Notes: generated by a model not told the origin, from the sequence alone. 64,000 bases of DNA from Eubacteriales bacterium (GCA_028705775.1 JAQWCW010000014.1:1-64000); one strand, 5' to 3'. Positions 22,243-31,911 are shown, counted from the first letter of the stretch. A program made the numbers and translations.

Positions 22243-24807
22243 TTATGGAGCTATCGCGTTAGGCGCGGGAAGCTCGCCCTCATCGTAGGAAGCATAATAG
22301 GTATCAAGGAAATAGCCCATAAACTCCTTGACGGCGTAATACGAGCGCGCGCCCGAATAGCCGTTAGGAATGTAAGCCACCATTGCAACCGCGGGGGTTT
22401 CATACGGCCCGAAAGCAACGAACCAAGAGTTGTTTTCAAGGTCGATATCACTGTTTTCAGCCGAACCTGTTTTAGCGCATATGTCCTCAACATATTTCCA
22501 GCCTTTGAAGTTGTTCCTCGCGGTACCTTCGTCAACCACGCCTCGCATTCCTGACTTTATATAGGGAAGGAACTCCTCCGCGCCGTCTATATGCGTCAAA
22601 ATGGAAGCGTTTCTGGTTGACACTATTTCGCCCTCGGCGGTCGTAATCGAATCGACGATATTCAGGTTATAAACCGTTCCGCCGTTGGCAAGCGCCGCTA
22701 TATAGCGAACGACTGCAACAGGCGTAAGCAGCGTGATTGCCTGCCCAATCGCGGTCATTATCGTCAGCTGACCGCCCCACTTGACATCGTTCAGAATTCG
22801 GAATATGTCAGTACCGAAGGCGGCGAGGGAGGCGAGGGAATAAGGCATTCCGAGCTCCTCCATCGCGATTGACTGAGCGTTCCTTATCCATGTTCTGCCC
22901 TGCTCGCCCTGCTCGCTGTTGACCGCCATATCCATAAGGCGCTTAACGCAGCGGTCAAGGCGTTCATCGTCATAGGTAAGTCCGCGGATTGCGGCAAAAT
23001 TGACGATGTGCTGCCTGAGCTTGTTGAAAACCAGCTGCGGTATCGAGGTATCCTGAACATACTCGGAAACCGCCTTGGTCGTATCGTAAAGGGATTCCTG
23101 CGAGCCGACTATCGAGCGAATTTCGCCGGGAAGGTCGATGCCCGTTTTACTTGTAAGCCCGAACATCGACGAATACTTGTACAGCACATCGCCGTCCGCT
23201 CCGAGGCGCGAGGCGACGGTATAGAAGAAGTAGTTGCAGCTGTTCGATATTCCGGTGACAATCGTCAAATCGGCGTGCTGGGACTTGAGTTTCGGGGAAA
23301 TCCAGCATTTTGGCGCGGTTGACTGATCCTGATTGTAAAGGGTGAAATAGCCGCCGTCGCTGATGGTGTCAGTAGTGGTCAGAGCGCCGGTCAGAAGCCC
23401 CGCCATGCCGGTACACATTTTGAAAATAGAGCCGGGAGCGCCGCGCGACTGAATCGCGTAATTCATCAGCGGCGAGCGGGTGTCGAGAAGAATGTTCGCC
23501 GCCGCTTCGCCCGCGTCCGTAAGCGCGTTCAAATCATAGGTCGGCCAGCTTGCCATCGCAAGAACGTTGCCGCTCATATCGACGGCGACAAGCGCGCCTT
23601 TTTCGGCAAGCTTGAGCTTTCCGTTATCGGTCGAAAAATCGCGGGTTGCGAGCGTATCCTTGTTGTTTTCAAGCCACGTTGAATCAACGAGCTTCTGCTC
23701 CTCATAGGTGCGCGTCATGTCGATGTTTTCGGCAAGCACGCGCTCCGCAACCTGCTGCAAATCGGAGTTTATCGTAAGCTTTACGTTATAGCCGTCCTCC
23801 GGCTCCTTGGTTTCAATGGTTCTGGTTATTGCGCCGGTAGAATCGCGCTCGGTAAGGCGATAGCCCTGCCTTGCGGAGCTGTTTGCCGTAAGCCACGATT
23901 CCATTGATTTTTCGATTCCGTCCTTGCCGATAAAATCGCTGAGGGCATATCCCTGCGGTCGGTAGGTCTGGTAGAACGCCGTTTCGCTGTCGATAGCGCC
24001 GGTATACCCTATAACCTGCGCGGCAAGGCTTCCGCGCGGATAAACGCGCTTCGAGGTTACAGAGACGCCGACTCCGGAAAGCACGGCGGAACGCGTTTCG
24101 ATTTCGATAACGGTTTCCCACGCGACATCCTTCGCAATAAGAATCGGCTCGGAATTGAAAAGATTCTGCTGCATTTCGGAGTAAACCGCGATTACCTTGA
24201 GCATCATTTCTTCCGAAATCCCGTTTTTAAGCGGCTTCGGCTCGTTTACATACCAGTCGCCCGTCCAGCCTTCGGGCTTCTGCTGAATCATCTGATAGCG
24301 AGCTTTGAGCTGCTCAACGGTTTCATACGCGCTGTCATAAAGCGCCTTTGTGAGATAGTGATTCCTGCGCCACATTGTCTGGCGGGCAAGGGAGGCGGAC
24401 TCGGAAACATTGCCGAAAAAGTACTCCCACTCGCCCGTTTCCGCGTTGCGCCTTAGCGGGCTTGTAACGGAGAGCGTTCCGCCATTGTTTTCGATGATTC
24501 CGATGGCTTCGATGATGGAATCGGTGAAAGCCTGATAGCTTTTTGCGGAGTTCTGGCTGCTCTTGCGGTAGAAGGTAACGTTATACACCTGCTTATTTTT
24601 AGCCAGAATCGTGCTTTCGGAATCCGTTATAAAGCCGCGGCTTCCCTTGAGGACAATTTTCTTTGTAGTGTTGGACGAAAGAGCGGTGGCATACTGCTCG
24701 CCATCCCGAATCTGCAAATTGTAAAGCTGATACAGCATTAAGGCGAACACGGCAAAAATTGCGATGACAAAGACCCACAAACGGACAGACGCCTGCGTTT
24801 TACTCAT
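22243..24807 (-). CDS. mrdA: Penicillin-binding protein 2 (class B transpeptidase)
   Basis: 854 residues. A short cytoplasmic N-terminus and one membrane span (about 9-30) anchor a periplasmic-side protein. The dimerisation domain is followed by a transpeptidase with S460-IFK (active serine and lysine), S523-C-N525 and K779-TG. The region between SxN and KTG is longer than usual (about 250 residues). It crosslinks peptidoglycan in the elongation machinery with RodA and MreBCD, whose genes flank it. GGAGGG precedes the ATG. Somewhat larger than the 600-700 residues typical of PBP2. Confidence 0.9.
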   Translation of the reverse strand: MSKTQASVRLWVFVIAIFAVFALMLYQLYNLQIRDGEQYATALSSNTTKKIVLKGSRGFITDSESTILAKNKQVYNVTFYRKSSQNSAKSYQAFTDSIIEAIGIIENNGGTLSVTSPLRRNAETGEWEYFFGNVSESASLARQTMWRRNHYLTKALYDSAYETVEQLKARYQMIQQKPEGWTGDWYVNEPKPLKNGISEEMMLKVIAVYSEMQQNLFNSEPILIAKDVAWETVIEIETRSAVLSGVGVSVTSKRVYPRGSLAAQVIGYTGAIDSETAFYQTYRPQGYALSDFIGKDGIEKSMESWLTANSSARQGYRLTERDSTGAITRTIETKEPEDGYNVKLTINSDLQQVAERVLAENIDMTRTYEEQKLVDSTWLENNKDTLATRDFSTDNGKLKLAEKGALVAVDMSGNVLAMASWPTYDLNALTDAGEAAANILLDTRSPLMNYAIQSRGAPGSIFKMCTGMAGLLTGALTTTDTISDGGYFTLYNQDQSTAPKCWISPKLKSQHADLTIVTGISNSCNYFFYTVASRLGADGDVLYKYSSMFGLTSKTGIDLPGEIRSIVGSQESLYDTTKAVSEYVQDTSIPQLVFNKLRQHIVNFAAIRGLTYDDERLDRCVKRLMDMAVNSEQGEQGRTWIRNAQSIAMEELGMPYSLASLAAFGTDIFRILNDVKWGGQLTIMTAIGQAITLLTPVAVVRYIAALANGGTVYNLNIVDSITTAEGEIVSTRNASILTHIDGAEEFLPYIKSGMRGVVDEGTARNNFKGWKYVEDICAKTGSAENSDIDLENNSWFVAFGPYETPAVAMVAYIPNGYSGARSYYAVKEFMGYFLDTYYASYDEGELPAPNAIAP

Positions 24808-24875
24808 ATCTTCCGCCCTCCCTTCTTAGTCATTTGCGCAAATACTTATGGATATAACGCGCCATGCGAGGAAAA

Positions 24876-25997
24876 TCATTCAATAGTGTCCTGTATGCCC
24901 GATTCCGCGCCGTTTTCGGTTTCGCTTGCCGGCGTTTCATCTATGGTTTTTTCCGTTTCCGGCGCTTCGCTTTCCCCTGCTTCCGTATCGTTTTCGGCGC
25001 TCAAGGCGGGAGCGTCAAAGCCGCTTCCCGAATTTTCCTGTGCGCTTTCGCTTTCCGCCTTTTCGGTATCGGGCGCATTGCTTTCGCCCTGCGCTTCCGT
25101 ATCCGTCTTTACTTCGGGCAGAGTTTCAGCGTCCTCCGCAGGCGAATCGGGCTTATCCTTTGCCTCGGCGGCTGCATCGCCCGACTTTTCCTCGGCATTT
25201 TCAACGTACTCGTCCATAAAGCGCGGCTTGCGCACCTTTTCGTCCCCGCCTCTGCGGCTCTTGCGGGAATACCTTCCGGCGGGAATATCGCTCTGCGCGC
25301 GCTTTCTTCCGCCCTCCGCAGTATTCCTTTCGCGGCTGTAACGGGTAAAGCGCGCCGCCTTCGCCGCTTCCTCGTTTTCATCGTTCTTGGGCTTGCGCTT
25401 GAACAGCTCCGACATCGTGCCGCCCTCGGCTATTCTTGAGAGGAAGCCGCGGTTGCCGGCAAAGCCGAGAAGCCGCCAGAGGATGAAATAAACGATTACC
25501 GTGCAGAAAACCGTGTAAACAACCGCTCCCAGCGCGTTCATGATATGCGTAAAGGAGATTGGAATTCCGCTGAGGAAGTAGAAAACGATGAAGATAATTT
25601 CGTAAAGCAGCGTCATGAACGCCGCGCCGATAAGCACGCGCACGAACGGCGTATAGAGCCTTTGCAGCTTTTCGCCGCGCGCGGTTTTTGCCGGCTTCAT
25701 CGCCCGCTCGGGCTTATAGGCAAGGAACTGCGCCGCCGCGAAAGCGAGCGCGGGATAGGCAATCGCGTTGACAACCGGAAGCGCCGCAAGCATCGTTTCA
25801 ACAAGCAGCCCCGCAAAAACGCCCGTCGCTACGCTGTACCAGCTGCCGTAAAGAACCGTGATTACGGCGATATAGCTGAAAATGATATTCGGCAGAACGC
25901 CGAAAACCTTGAGATACGGCATAAGGCACGCCTGAAGGAGGTAGGCAAGCAGCAGGAAAAACATCGTGCTTACTACACGAAAAACCGTTTTCCACAT
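24876..25997 (-). CDS. mreD: MreD with a 180-residue acidic C-terminal extension
   Basis: 373 residues, twice the usual MreD length. Residues 1-180 are the hydrophobic MreD domain with about five membrane spans, a component of the rod-shape complex. From about residue 190 the chain becomes polar: first a Lys/Arg-rich segment (RKSRRGGDEKVRKPRF), then an almost purely Glu/Ala/Ser/Asp/Thr tail, surely disordered and presumably cytoplasmic. AAAGGAGG precedes the start. The same kind of tail is seen in MinD and, Pro/Thr-rich, in MreC of this operon. Confidence 0.82.
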   Translation of the reverse strand: MWKTVFRVVSTMFFLLLAYLLQACLMPYLKVFGVLPNIIFSYIAVITVLYGSWYSVATGVFAGLLVETMLAALPVVNAIAYPALAFAAAQFLAYKPERAMKPAKTARGEKLQRLYTPFVRVLIGAAFMTLLYEIIFIVFYFLSGIPISFTHIMNALGAVVYTVFCTVIVYFILWRLLGFAGNRGFLSRIAEGGTMSELFKRKPKNDENEEAAKAARFTRYSRERNTAEGGRKRAQSDIPAGRYSRKSRRGGDEKVRKPRFMDEYVENAEEKSGDAAAEAKDKPDSPAEDAETLPEVKTDTEAQGESNAPDTEKAESESAQENSGSGFDAPALSAENDTEAGESEAPETEKTIDETPASETENGAESGIQDTIE

Positions 25998-26031
25998 TGC
26001 TAACGCCTCCTTTCAAGCCGCGAGCTGCTTA

Positions 26032-27240
26032 TCAGTCCGGCTCGTCAATTATGTTATCGGGATTAAAGGTTTCCGCAGGTTTTGGCGTATTCGTCGGCGC
26101 GGGGGTATCCGTTCCGCGAATTCCCGGCGTTTCCGTTACCGTGCTTACCGTATGGAACTGAATATTCTGAGTCGTCTGGGTCGGCTGCGGGGAATTCGTC
26201 GGCGCGGGAGTATTCCTAGCCTCCGGCGTAACTGTGGGCGTTCCGACGGGGAATCTCTCGTCCTGAATTATGACCGAGCCGATATTGGTCGGGTACGGCC
26301 TTGCGGTTGCGATAATGTCATAGGCGTACTCATCGGTTTCGGAGCGCGAGGTGATTCCCTCCGGATTCGGGCGGTAGCGCAGAACCATTACGTACTCCAG
26401 ATGCTGAAAATCAACATACGGCTCGACGACGATATAGCTCTTGTTATCCTCCATCTGCCTAGTCGAGGAGATAACCGTTCCGATAGGAATTCCCTTCGGG
26501 ATTTCCATTCCGACGCCGCTTGTTGCTACGGTATCACCGGGGCGCGGAAGGGAATCCGCGTCAAGATAGAACATACGGCATTTCGGAACATCGTCTATTC
26601 CGTATGTTCCGCTGATAGTTCCCTGGTCGCGCGAGGATTCAATAAGCGCGGCGATTGACGCCTCGGAGTCGATTATTCCGCGAACCATCGCGCTGGTTGC
26701 GTTTGTATTGTATGTATAGCCAATCAGCCCCGAGCTGTTTATGACCGCCATGTAATCCTCTACGCCGTCGTTCGTTCCCTTGTTTATCTGGAAAACGGCG
26801 AAGTAATTGCTCGTGTCGCGCCCGATAATCGTGGAAACAAGCCCGTTCATATCGCGGTTGGCGTCCATTATGCCGAGCATTTCCTCATACGATTGCAGGC
26901 GCTTTTCATATTCGTTGTTAAGCATTGCCTGATATGTAAGCTGCTCGTTTTCAAGGCGCAGCTGATTGTACTCGTATTCGATATTGGAGCGGAGCTTGAG
27001 CTTATAAAGATACTCGACAACTCCGTCAACACCTGACGAAAACGCGCTCTGAATCGGCTCGATAATTCCGGACAGCCATCTTCTGGGCGCATCAAGAATG
27101 CTCAAATCGCTGAACTGCGCGAGCACGGACATACCGACAATCGCCGCAAGCACAATCGCAATAGCGACCTTAGCGGTAGTTTTCAGATTGAACAGCTCTT
27201 TTTTGGGAGCTTCAGGCTGACCCTTCCTCCACTTAGCCAT
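26032..27240 (-). CDS. mreC: Rod-shape-determining protein MreC
   Basis: 402 residues. A basic N-terminus, one membrane span (about 23-41), a coiled coil (about 85-122) and the two-lobed beta domain (to about 290) follow the normal order. VYEx-type contact is replaced by sequences such as GLIGYTYNTNATSAMVRGI. The last 110 residues are Pro/Thr-rich (TPAPTNSPQPTQTTQ and a second TPAPTNTPKP), like a cell-wall-spanning linker, and are absent from most MreC proteins. It starts 2 bases after the mreB stop with GGAGGAG upstream. Confidence 0.88.
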   Translation of the reverse strand: MAKWRKGQPEAPKKELFNLKTTAKVAIAIVLAAIVGMSVLAQFSDLSILDAPRRWLSGIIEPIQSAFSSGVDGVVEYLYKLKLRSNIEYEYNQLRLENEQLTYQAMLNNEYEKRLQSYEEMLGIMDANRDMNGLVSTIIGRDTSNYFAVFQINKGTNDGVEDYMAVINSSGLIGYTYNTNATSAMVRGIIDSEASIAALIESSRDQGTISGTYGIDDVPKCRMFYLDADSLPRPGDTVATSGVGMEIPKGIPIGTVISSTRQMEDNKSYIVVEPYVDFQHLEYVMVLRYRPNPEGITSRSETDEYAYDIIATARPYPTNIGSVIIQDERFPVGTPTVTPEARNTPAPTNSPQPTQTTQNIQFHTVSTVTETPGIRGTDTPAPTNTPKPAETFNPDNIIDEPD

Positions 27241-27242
27241 TC

Positions 27243-28274
27243 TTACTCCTCCCTGAAGAAGCCGCGCTTGCTTTCGCGCTCAAGCATCTCATAATGGTCG
27301 GCGAGATAGCCAAGACCGGAAATAACGCAGTCCATGGGATTTTTTGCAAGCAGAACGGGTATTCCAAGCTCCTCGGCGATATACCTGTCAAGCCCAAGAA
27401 GCAGCGCTCCGCCGCCGGTAAGGTGAATTCCGTTGCGCATGATATCGCCGCCAAGCTCGGGCGGAGTATGCTCCATTACCCATTGGATAAGCCCGAGAAT
27501 GCTCATGCAGGGGTCCTTCAGAGCGTCATAAACCTGCGTTGAAGAAATTTCGGATGTCTGCGGAAGATTGGTGACGATATCGCGCCCCCTGACAAGCACC
27601 CTGCGCTCCGTTTCAAGCGGAAGCGCCGCGCCGAGGTCAAGCTTTACGTCCTCAGCCGTGCGCTCGCCTATCAGGATATTATGCTCGCGCTTGATATAGT
27701 TCATAATCGCGTCGTCCATCTTTTTTCCGCCTATTCGGGCGGCTTTGGAAACGACGGAGCCTGTAAGCGATATAACGGCAACCTCGGTCATTCCGCCGCC
27801 GATATCGACAACCATGTTCCCCTCCGGCTCGTACACCGGAAGCCCCGTGCCTTTCGCCGCCGCGAACACCTGCGGAATGAGGCGGACGGTCTTTGCGCCC
27901 GCAGAGCGAAGCGCCTGGCGGATAACGCGCTTCTCAACCTGCGAAATATTGGACGGTATGCCGATGATAACGCGCGGCCCGACAAGATTATGCTTGCCGA
28001 TAGCCTTGCGGATAAAGTAGGTGAGCATTGAAACGGCAATATCGAAATCCTCGATGACGCCGTCCTGAACGGGAGATATAATCTTCCATTCTTCCTTTGC
28101 CCTTCCGACCATCATGCTTGCGTCCTCACCGATATAATGGACGAAGTTTTCCTGCCCGTTGGTTTCAACGAGCGCGATTGTCGGTTCGCTTAAAACAAGC
28201 CCCTTTCCGCGCAGATAAACGCGCGTGAAGGAAGTACCCATATCTATCGCAATATCCTGCTGGATTAAGCCCAT
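27243..28274 (-). CDS. mreB: Rod-shape-determining actin homologue MreB
   Basis: 343 residues of the actin-like ATPase fold. Phosphate 1 is IAIDMGTSFTRVYLRGKG, phosphate 2 is MVVDIGGGMTEVAVIS, and the adenosine motif is GIHLTGGGALLLGLD. It polymerises on the inner membrane face and positions RodA-PBP2 via MreC/MreD. AAGGAG lies 9 bases before the ATG. It is the first mre gene, 27 bases after maf. Confidence 0.94.
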   Translation of the reverse strand: MGLIQQDIAIDMGTSFTRVYLRGKGLVLSEPTIALVETNGQENFVHYIGEDASMMVGRAKEEWKIISPVQDGVIEDFDIAVSMLTYFIRKAIGKHNLVGPRVIIGIPSNISQVEKRVIRQALRSAGAKTVRLIPQVFAAAKGTGLPVYEPEGNMVVDIGGGMTEVAVISLTGSVVSKAARIGGKKMDDAIMNYIKREHNILIGERTAEDVKLDLGAALPLETERRVLVRGRDIVTNLPQTSEISSTQVYDALKDPCMSILGLIQWVMEHTPPELGGDIMRNGIHLTGGGALLLGLDRYIAEELGIPVLLAKNPMDCVISGLGYLADHYEMLERESKRGFFREE

Positions 28275-28301
28275 ATCTGCAAACTCCTTACGAACTTATA
28301 A

Positions 28302-28859
28302 TCAAACCGCGTTATGCTCCCTGAGCATTCTCGAAACAAGCTCAAGCGGCAGACCGACAACGCAGGAAAAGCTTCCGCTGATTCGCGGAATGAACTTGCC
28401 CGCGCGCCCCTGAATGGCGTACGCGCCCGCTTTGCCCATGCACTCGCCGCACGCGATGTAATCGTCAATTTCTTTTTCGGACATTTCCGAAAACCATACC
28501 CTGCATTCATCGACTCTTACGTCGATAAATGTGTTTTCGACGTCCCGAAGGCATACGCCGGTAAACACGGAATGCTCCCTGCCGCTGAGAAGGGAAAGCA
28601 TACGGCGCGCGTCGGAAGCGTCCTGAGGCTTTCCGAGGCACTCGCCGTTTGCGAAAACGACAGTATCAGCGCCGAGAATAAAGCCGTCCGAAGCATTCAC
28701 GCTTGCGCCGAGAGCCTTGCGGCGGGCGTTTTCGGAAGCGATTTCGGAAGGGTTTCCATCCTTAATCTCCTCCGCAAACGAAGGGGCAACGGAAAACTCA
28801 ATTCCCGCAGAGCTTAAAAGCTCCTTCCTTCTTGGGCTTGACGACGCCAGATACAGCAT
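28302..28859 (-). CDS. maf: Maf-type nucleoside triphosphate pyrophosphatase
   Basis: 185 residues from the ATG at 28859 (GGAGG 6 bases upstream). It has the family N-terminus MLYLASSSPRRKELL, the metal-binding GADTVVFANG motif with GKPQDASDARRML, and the C-terminal GKAGAYAIQGRAGKFI. Maf proteins hydrolyse dTTP/UTP or modified nucleotides and are often found beside mreB, as here. The typical radC between maf and mreB is missing. Confidence 0.92.
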   Translation of the reverse strand: MLYLASSSPRRKELLSSAGIEFSVAPSFAEEIKDGNPSEIASENARRKALGASVNASDGFILGADTVVFANGECLGKPQDASDARRMLSLLSGREHSVFTGVCLRDVENTFIDVRVDECRVWFSEMSEKEIDDYIACGECMGKAGAYAIQGRAGKFIPRISGSFSCVVGLPLELVSRMLREHNAV

Positions 28860-29261
28860 ATCAATCCTCCGCCGCGGCGCATTTCGCCAGTACAGCACCC
28901 TATTATAGCACAACTTTAGCGGCGATGAAAAGCGCCGTGAAAAAAGCATGAAAAATACCGCAGGAACAAATAAGAAGCGCTGCTCCTTATTGAAATAATC
29001 TATGTCCCGAAGCGTCTTTTCAAGGAATTCGCAAGAGAACTTTTTATCGCCTTTCTTCGCGAGACAGCGCTGCCCGTCAAGCTCCGAAGTATACTCCGAA
29101 AGCAGGCAAACCGGTATACGTTCTCCTGCTTATCTTGCGTTCCGGCGACCGTTACTTCCGAAAACGCCCGCCGGTACGAAAGCGTTTCATTATCCGTCCT
29201 CCATAAACAAATTCCAGAGAATTGTACCATGACAAAGGATAAAAATAAAGTGCGGGAATAC
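28860..29261 (-). other. Gene-free leader upstream of the maf-mre cluster
   Basis: I find no convincing gene. On the minus strand a TACAAT near 29217 may be a -10 box. Shortly after it, GGAGG precedes a 12-codon ORF (MKRFRTGGRFRK, start near 29193). Both are weak; the cluster promoter probably lies here. Confidence 0.35.
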
Positions 29262-29291
29262 ATAAAAGAACGTCGGGGCATTGCCCCGACG
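29262..29291 (-). terminator. Terminator of the 2-oxoacid oxidoreductase operon
   Basis: Near-perfect hairpin CGTCGGGGC/GCCCCGACG with a 3-base loop, followed on the minus strand by TTCTTTTA. Confidence 0.85.
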
Positions 29292-29311
29292 CCTGAAAAG
29301 CGAAGTTTGAA

Positions 29312-29860
29312 TTACTTGAGCATTTCCTTTACCGCTTCCGCGCCCTTTTCCATAGCCGCGCGGTTAATCGGCAGAAGATTTGCCTTTTTGGGCCCGAAGG
29401 TCTGCGAAAGAGCTTCCATCGCGCTGTCAATCGTTACAACCTTTGTAAGCTCGATATAAGCGCCGAGCATTACCATGTTCGCAGTCTTGACATTGCCAAG
29501 CTCCTCGGCAAGCTCGTTGCAGCGGATTCCGAAAAGCTTTACATCGCCGCGCTCGGGAACCGGAGAGATGAGCGAAGCGTTATAAAGCGCGGAGCCGTTT
29601 ACTGTAACGGTCGGGAGGAATTTGGTCATGCTGGGCAGGTTCATGAAGATTGCAACGGGCGGCTCGGTTACGAGCGGAGAGCCAATCGGCTCATCGCTGA
29701 CAACGACGGAGCAGTTTGCCTCGCCGCCGCGCATTTCCGGCCCGTATGCTGGCATCCACGAAACCTCATAGCCCTCGTGCAGCGCCGCTTTTGCGACAAG
29801 CTGACCGATTAGCAGAACGCCCTGACCGCCGAAGCCGGCGACGAATAATTGCTGTTCCAT
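29312..29860 (-). CDS. 2-oxoacid:ferredoxin oxidoreductase, gamma subunit
   Basis: 182 residues of the POR/KOR gamma family: VAGFGGQGVLLIGQLVAKAA at the N-terminus, then AYGPEMRGGEANCSVVVSD. With the alpha, beta and ferredoxin-like subunits encoded just upstream it makes a four-subunit enzyme that decarboxylates a 2-oxoacid to its acyl-CoA and reduces ferredoxin. It starts 1 base after the beta stop. The specificity (branched-chain VOR or 2-oxoglutarate KOR) is not settled by sequence alone. Confidence 0.88.
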   Translation of the reverse strand: MEQQLFVAGFGGQGVLLIGQLVAKAALHEGYEVSWMPAYGPEMRGGEANCSVVVSDEPIGSPLVTEPPVAIFMNLPSMTKFLPTVTVNGSALYNASLISPVPERGDVKLFGIRCNELAEELGNVKTANMVMLGAYIELTKVVTIDSAMEALSQTFGPKKANLLPINRAAMEKGAEAVKEMLK

Positions 29861-29861
29861 A

Positions 29862-30617
29862 TTATTCGCCCTCCTTTTCGGTGCCGATATCTTTCATTAC
29901 GCCAAGAGGATAGTAGGGAATCATGTTGTCAACAAGCCACTTGAGCGCGTCCTGAGGCGTCATTCCCCAGTTAGTGGGGCAGGTGGAAAGAACCTCTACC
30001 ATTGAGAAGCCCTTACCGGCGAGCTGATACTCGAACGCCTTCTTGATTGCCTTCTTAGCCTGAATGATATGCGGAACGTCATGCACGGAAACGCGCGCGA
30101 TGTACGCAGGGCCGTTCAGGGTGGCAAGCATTTCGCTCATGCGGATGGGATAGCCGGCGGAATTGACATCCCTGCCGTAAGGCGAAGTCGTCGTAACCTG
30201 CCCGGGCAGCGAGGTGGGCGCCATCTGACCGCCCGTCATTCCGTAAATTGCGTTATTGATGAACACCGCCGTTATCTTTTCGCCGCGGGTTGCAGCGTGG
30301 GTGATTTCAGCGCAGCCGATGGACGCAAGGTCGCCGTCGCCCTGATAGGTGAAAACGAGGTTTTCGGGGTGAACGCGCTTGCAGCCCGTTGCAACGGCGG
30401 GCGCGCGGCCGTGAGCCGCCTCCATCATATCGCAGTTGAAATAGTTATAGGCAAATACAGCGCAGCCTACCGGCGCAACGCCGACGCACTGATTCTGCAT
30501 TCCAAGCTCCTCAACGCATTCCGCAACGAGCCTGTGAATGATTCCGTGAGTGCAGCCCGGGCAATAATGGAAGGGCGTATCGGTAAGCATCTTGGTTTTT
30601 TCAAATACAACTGCCAT
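29862..30617 (-). CDS. 2-oxoacid:ferredoxin oxidoreductase, beta (TPP-binding) subunit
   Basis: 251 residues. The thiamine-diphosphate motif is GDGDLASIGCAEI followed by NNAIYGMTGGQMAPTS. The N-terminal HYCPGCTHGI carries the cysteines typical of this family. Cytoplasmic; it forms the catalytic centre with the alpha subunit and passes electrons to the ferredoxin-like subunit. GGAGGG precedes the ATG, one base after the alpha stop. Confidence 0.9.
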   Translation of the reverse strand: MAVVFEKTKMLTDTPFHYCPGCTHGIIHRLVAECVEELGMQNQCVGVAPVGCAVFAYNYFNCDMMEAAHGRAPAVATGCKRVHPENLVFTYQGDGDLASIGCAEITHAATRGEKITAVFINNAIYGMTGGQMAPTSLPGQVTTTSPYGRDVNSAGYPIRMSEMLATLNGPAYIARVSVHDVPHIIQAKKAIKKAFEYQLAGKGFSMVEVLSTCPTNWGMTPQDALKWLVDNMIPYYPLGVMKDIGTEKEGE

Positions 30618-30618
30618 C

Positions 30619-31683
30619 TTACTTGCCCTCCTTCATTGCCTTGATTTTATTGAGAACCTCGCGAACCGTGGGAACGACGCCGCCAAAGCGGCCGTAGAAC
30701 TCGACCGGCTTCTTGCCGTTGACGGCAAGGCGGACATCCTCAACCATCTGACCCAAGCTCATTTCAACCGTCAGGAATTTATCGGCGGTATCGGCAAGCC
30801 TTGAGAGCGCGTCATAAGGGAACGGCCAAAGGGTTATCGGGCGGAGAAGTCCGACCTTGATTCCCTCTGCCCTTGCCATGCGCATTGCGGAGCGGCAGAC
30901 GCGGGCGGTGGTGCCGTAAGCGGCGATAACGATTTCCGCGTCCTCCGTCATTTCCTCCTGCCAGCGGCACTCCTCGGCGCGAATCCTGTTCCACTTCTCG
31001 TCGAGGTGGTGAAGATGCTTTTCAAGGCGGTCAGGCTCAATGATAAGGCTGTTGATAATCGCGCGCTCGCGCTTTCCGTCCCAGCCGGTGGCAGCCCATG
31101 TTTTTTCGGGCAGCTTCTTGTACGGCTTGTAATCGGGCATTTCAACCGGCTCCATCATCTGACCGATAAGCCCGTCGCCCAGAAGCATTGCGGGAGTGCG
31201 GTACATATCGGCAAGGTCAAGCGCCAGCTGAGTCAGCTCAACCGCCTCCTGAACGGAAGCGGGCGCGAGAACGGGCATATAGTAGTCGCCGTGTCCGCCG
31301 CCGCGGGTAGCCTGAAAATAGTCGCCCTGAGAGGGCTGAATTCCGCCGAGACCGGGGCCTGAGCGAACCATGTTGACAATAAGGCAGGGCAGCTCAGCGC
31401 AGGCAATATAACTTATGCCCTCCTGCTTGAGCGAAACTCCGGGGCTTGAGGAGCTGGTCATAGAGCGCGCTCCGCTTCCCGCCGCGCCATAAATCATATT
31501 GATTGCGGCAACTTCGCTTTCCGCCTGCAGGAACGTTCCGCCGACCTGCGGCAGACGCTTGGACATATATTCCGGCACTTGGCTCTGAGGGGTGATAGGA
31601 TAGCCGAAGAAATAATGGCAGCCAGCCTGTATTGCCGCTTCCGCTATCGCCTCATTGCCCTTCATAAGCATTTTCTTTCCCAT
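30619..31683 (-). CDS. 2-oxoacid:ferredoxin oxidoreductase, alpha subunit (VorB/KorA type)
   Basis: 354 residues. MKGNEAIAEAAIQAGCHYFFGYPITPQS is the family N-terminus (pyrimidine-binding domain), with SSSSPGVSLKQEGISY further on. The order ferredoxin-alpha-beta-gamma and the start of the alpha chain resemble the branched-chain (3-methyl-2-oxobutanoate) enzymes, which supply branched acyl-CoA or run in reverse for amino-acid synthesis. GGAGGAAG precedes the start. Confidence 0.88.
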   Translation of the reverse strand: MGKKMLMKGNEAIAEAAIQAGCHYFFGYPITPQSQVPEYMSKRLPQVGGTFLQAESEVAAINMIYGAAGSGARSMTSSSSPGVSLKQEGISYIACAELPCLIVNMVRSGPGLGGIQPSQGDYFQATRGGGHGDYYMPVLAPASVQEAVELTQLALDLADMYRTPAMLLGDGLIGQMMEPVEMPDYKPYKKLPEKTWAATGWDGKRERAIINSLIIEPDRLEKHLHHLDEKWNRIRAEECRWQEEMTEDAEIVIAAYGTTARVCRSAMRMARAEGIKVGLLRPITLWPFPYDALSRLADTADKFLTVEMSLGQMVEDVRLAVNGKKPVEFYGRFGGVVPTVREVLNKIKAMKEGK

Positions 31684-31704
31684 GCGTATCTTCCTCCAGT
31701 ACTG

Positions 31705-31911
31705 TTACTTTTCCACAGTGATGACTACATCGGGGCACATACGCGCGCAGGAAGCGCAGCCGATGCACTTATCCATTTCCTTAACCCCAGCAACGTGATA
31801 GCCCTTCGCGTTGAAGGCGGAGGTATCGAGCGATATTATCTGCTTGGGGCAGACAGGAATACAGAGCCCGCAGCCTTTGCAGCGCTCGGTGTTAAAGGTT
31901 ACCTTTGCCAT
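31705..31911 (-). CDS. Ferredoxin-like 2[4Fe-4S] subunit of the 2-oxoacid oxidoreductase
   Basis: 68 residues with two four-cysteine clusters: CKGCGLCIPVCP and CIGCASCARMCP. It is the first gene of the four-gene operon and acts as the delta subunit carrying electrons to free ferredoxin. GGAGG lies 7-8 bases before the ATG; a strong promoter lies about 50 bases further up. Confidence 0.93.
   Translation of the reverse strand: MAKVTFNTERCKGCGLCIPVCPKQIISLDTSAFNAKGYHVAGVKEMDKCIGCASCARMCPDVVITVEK

Noticed and set aside
29000..29281. 93-codon frame upstream of maf as a gene
   Set aside because: It begins inside the preceding terminator, lacks a ribosome site and has no recognisable protein character.
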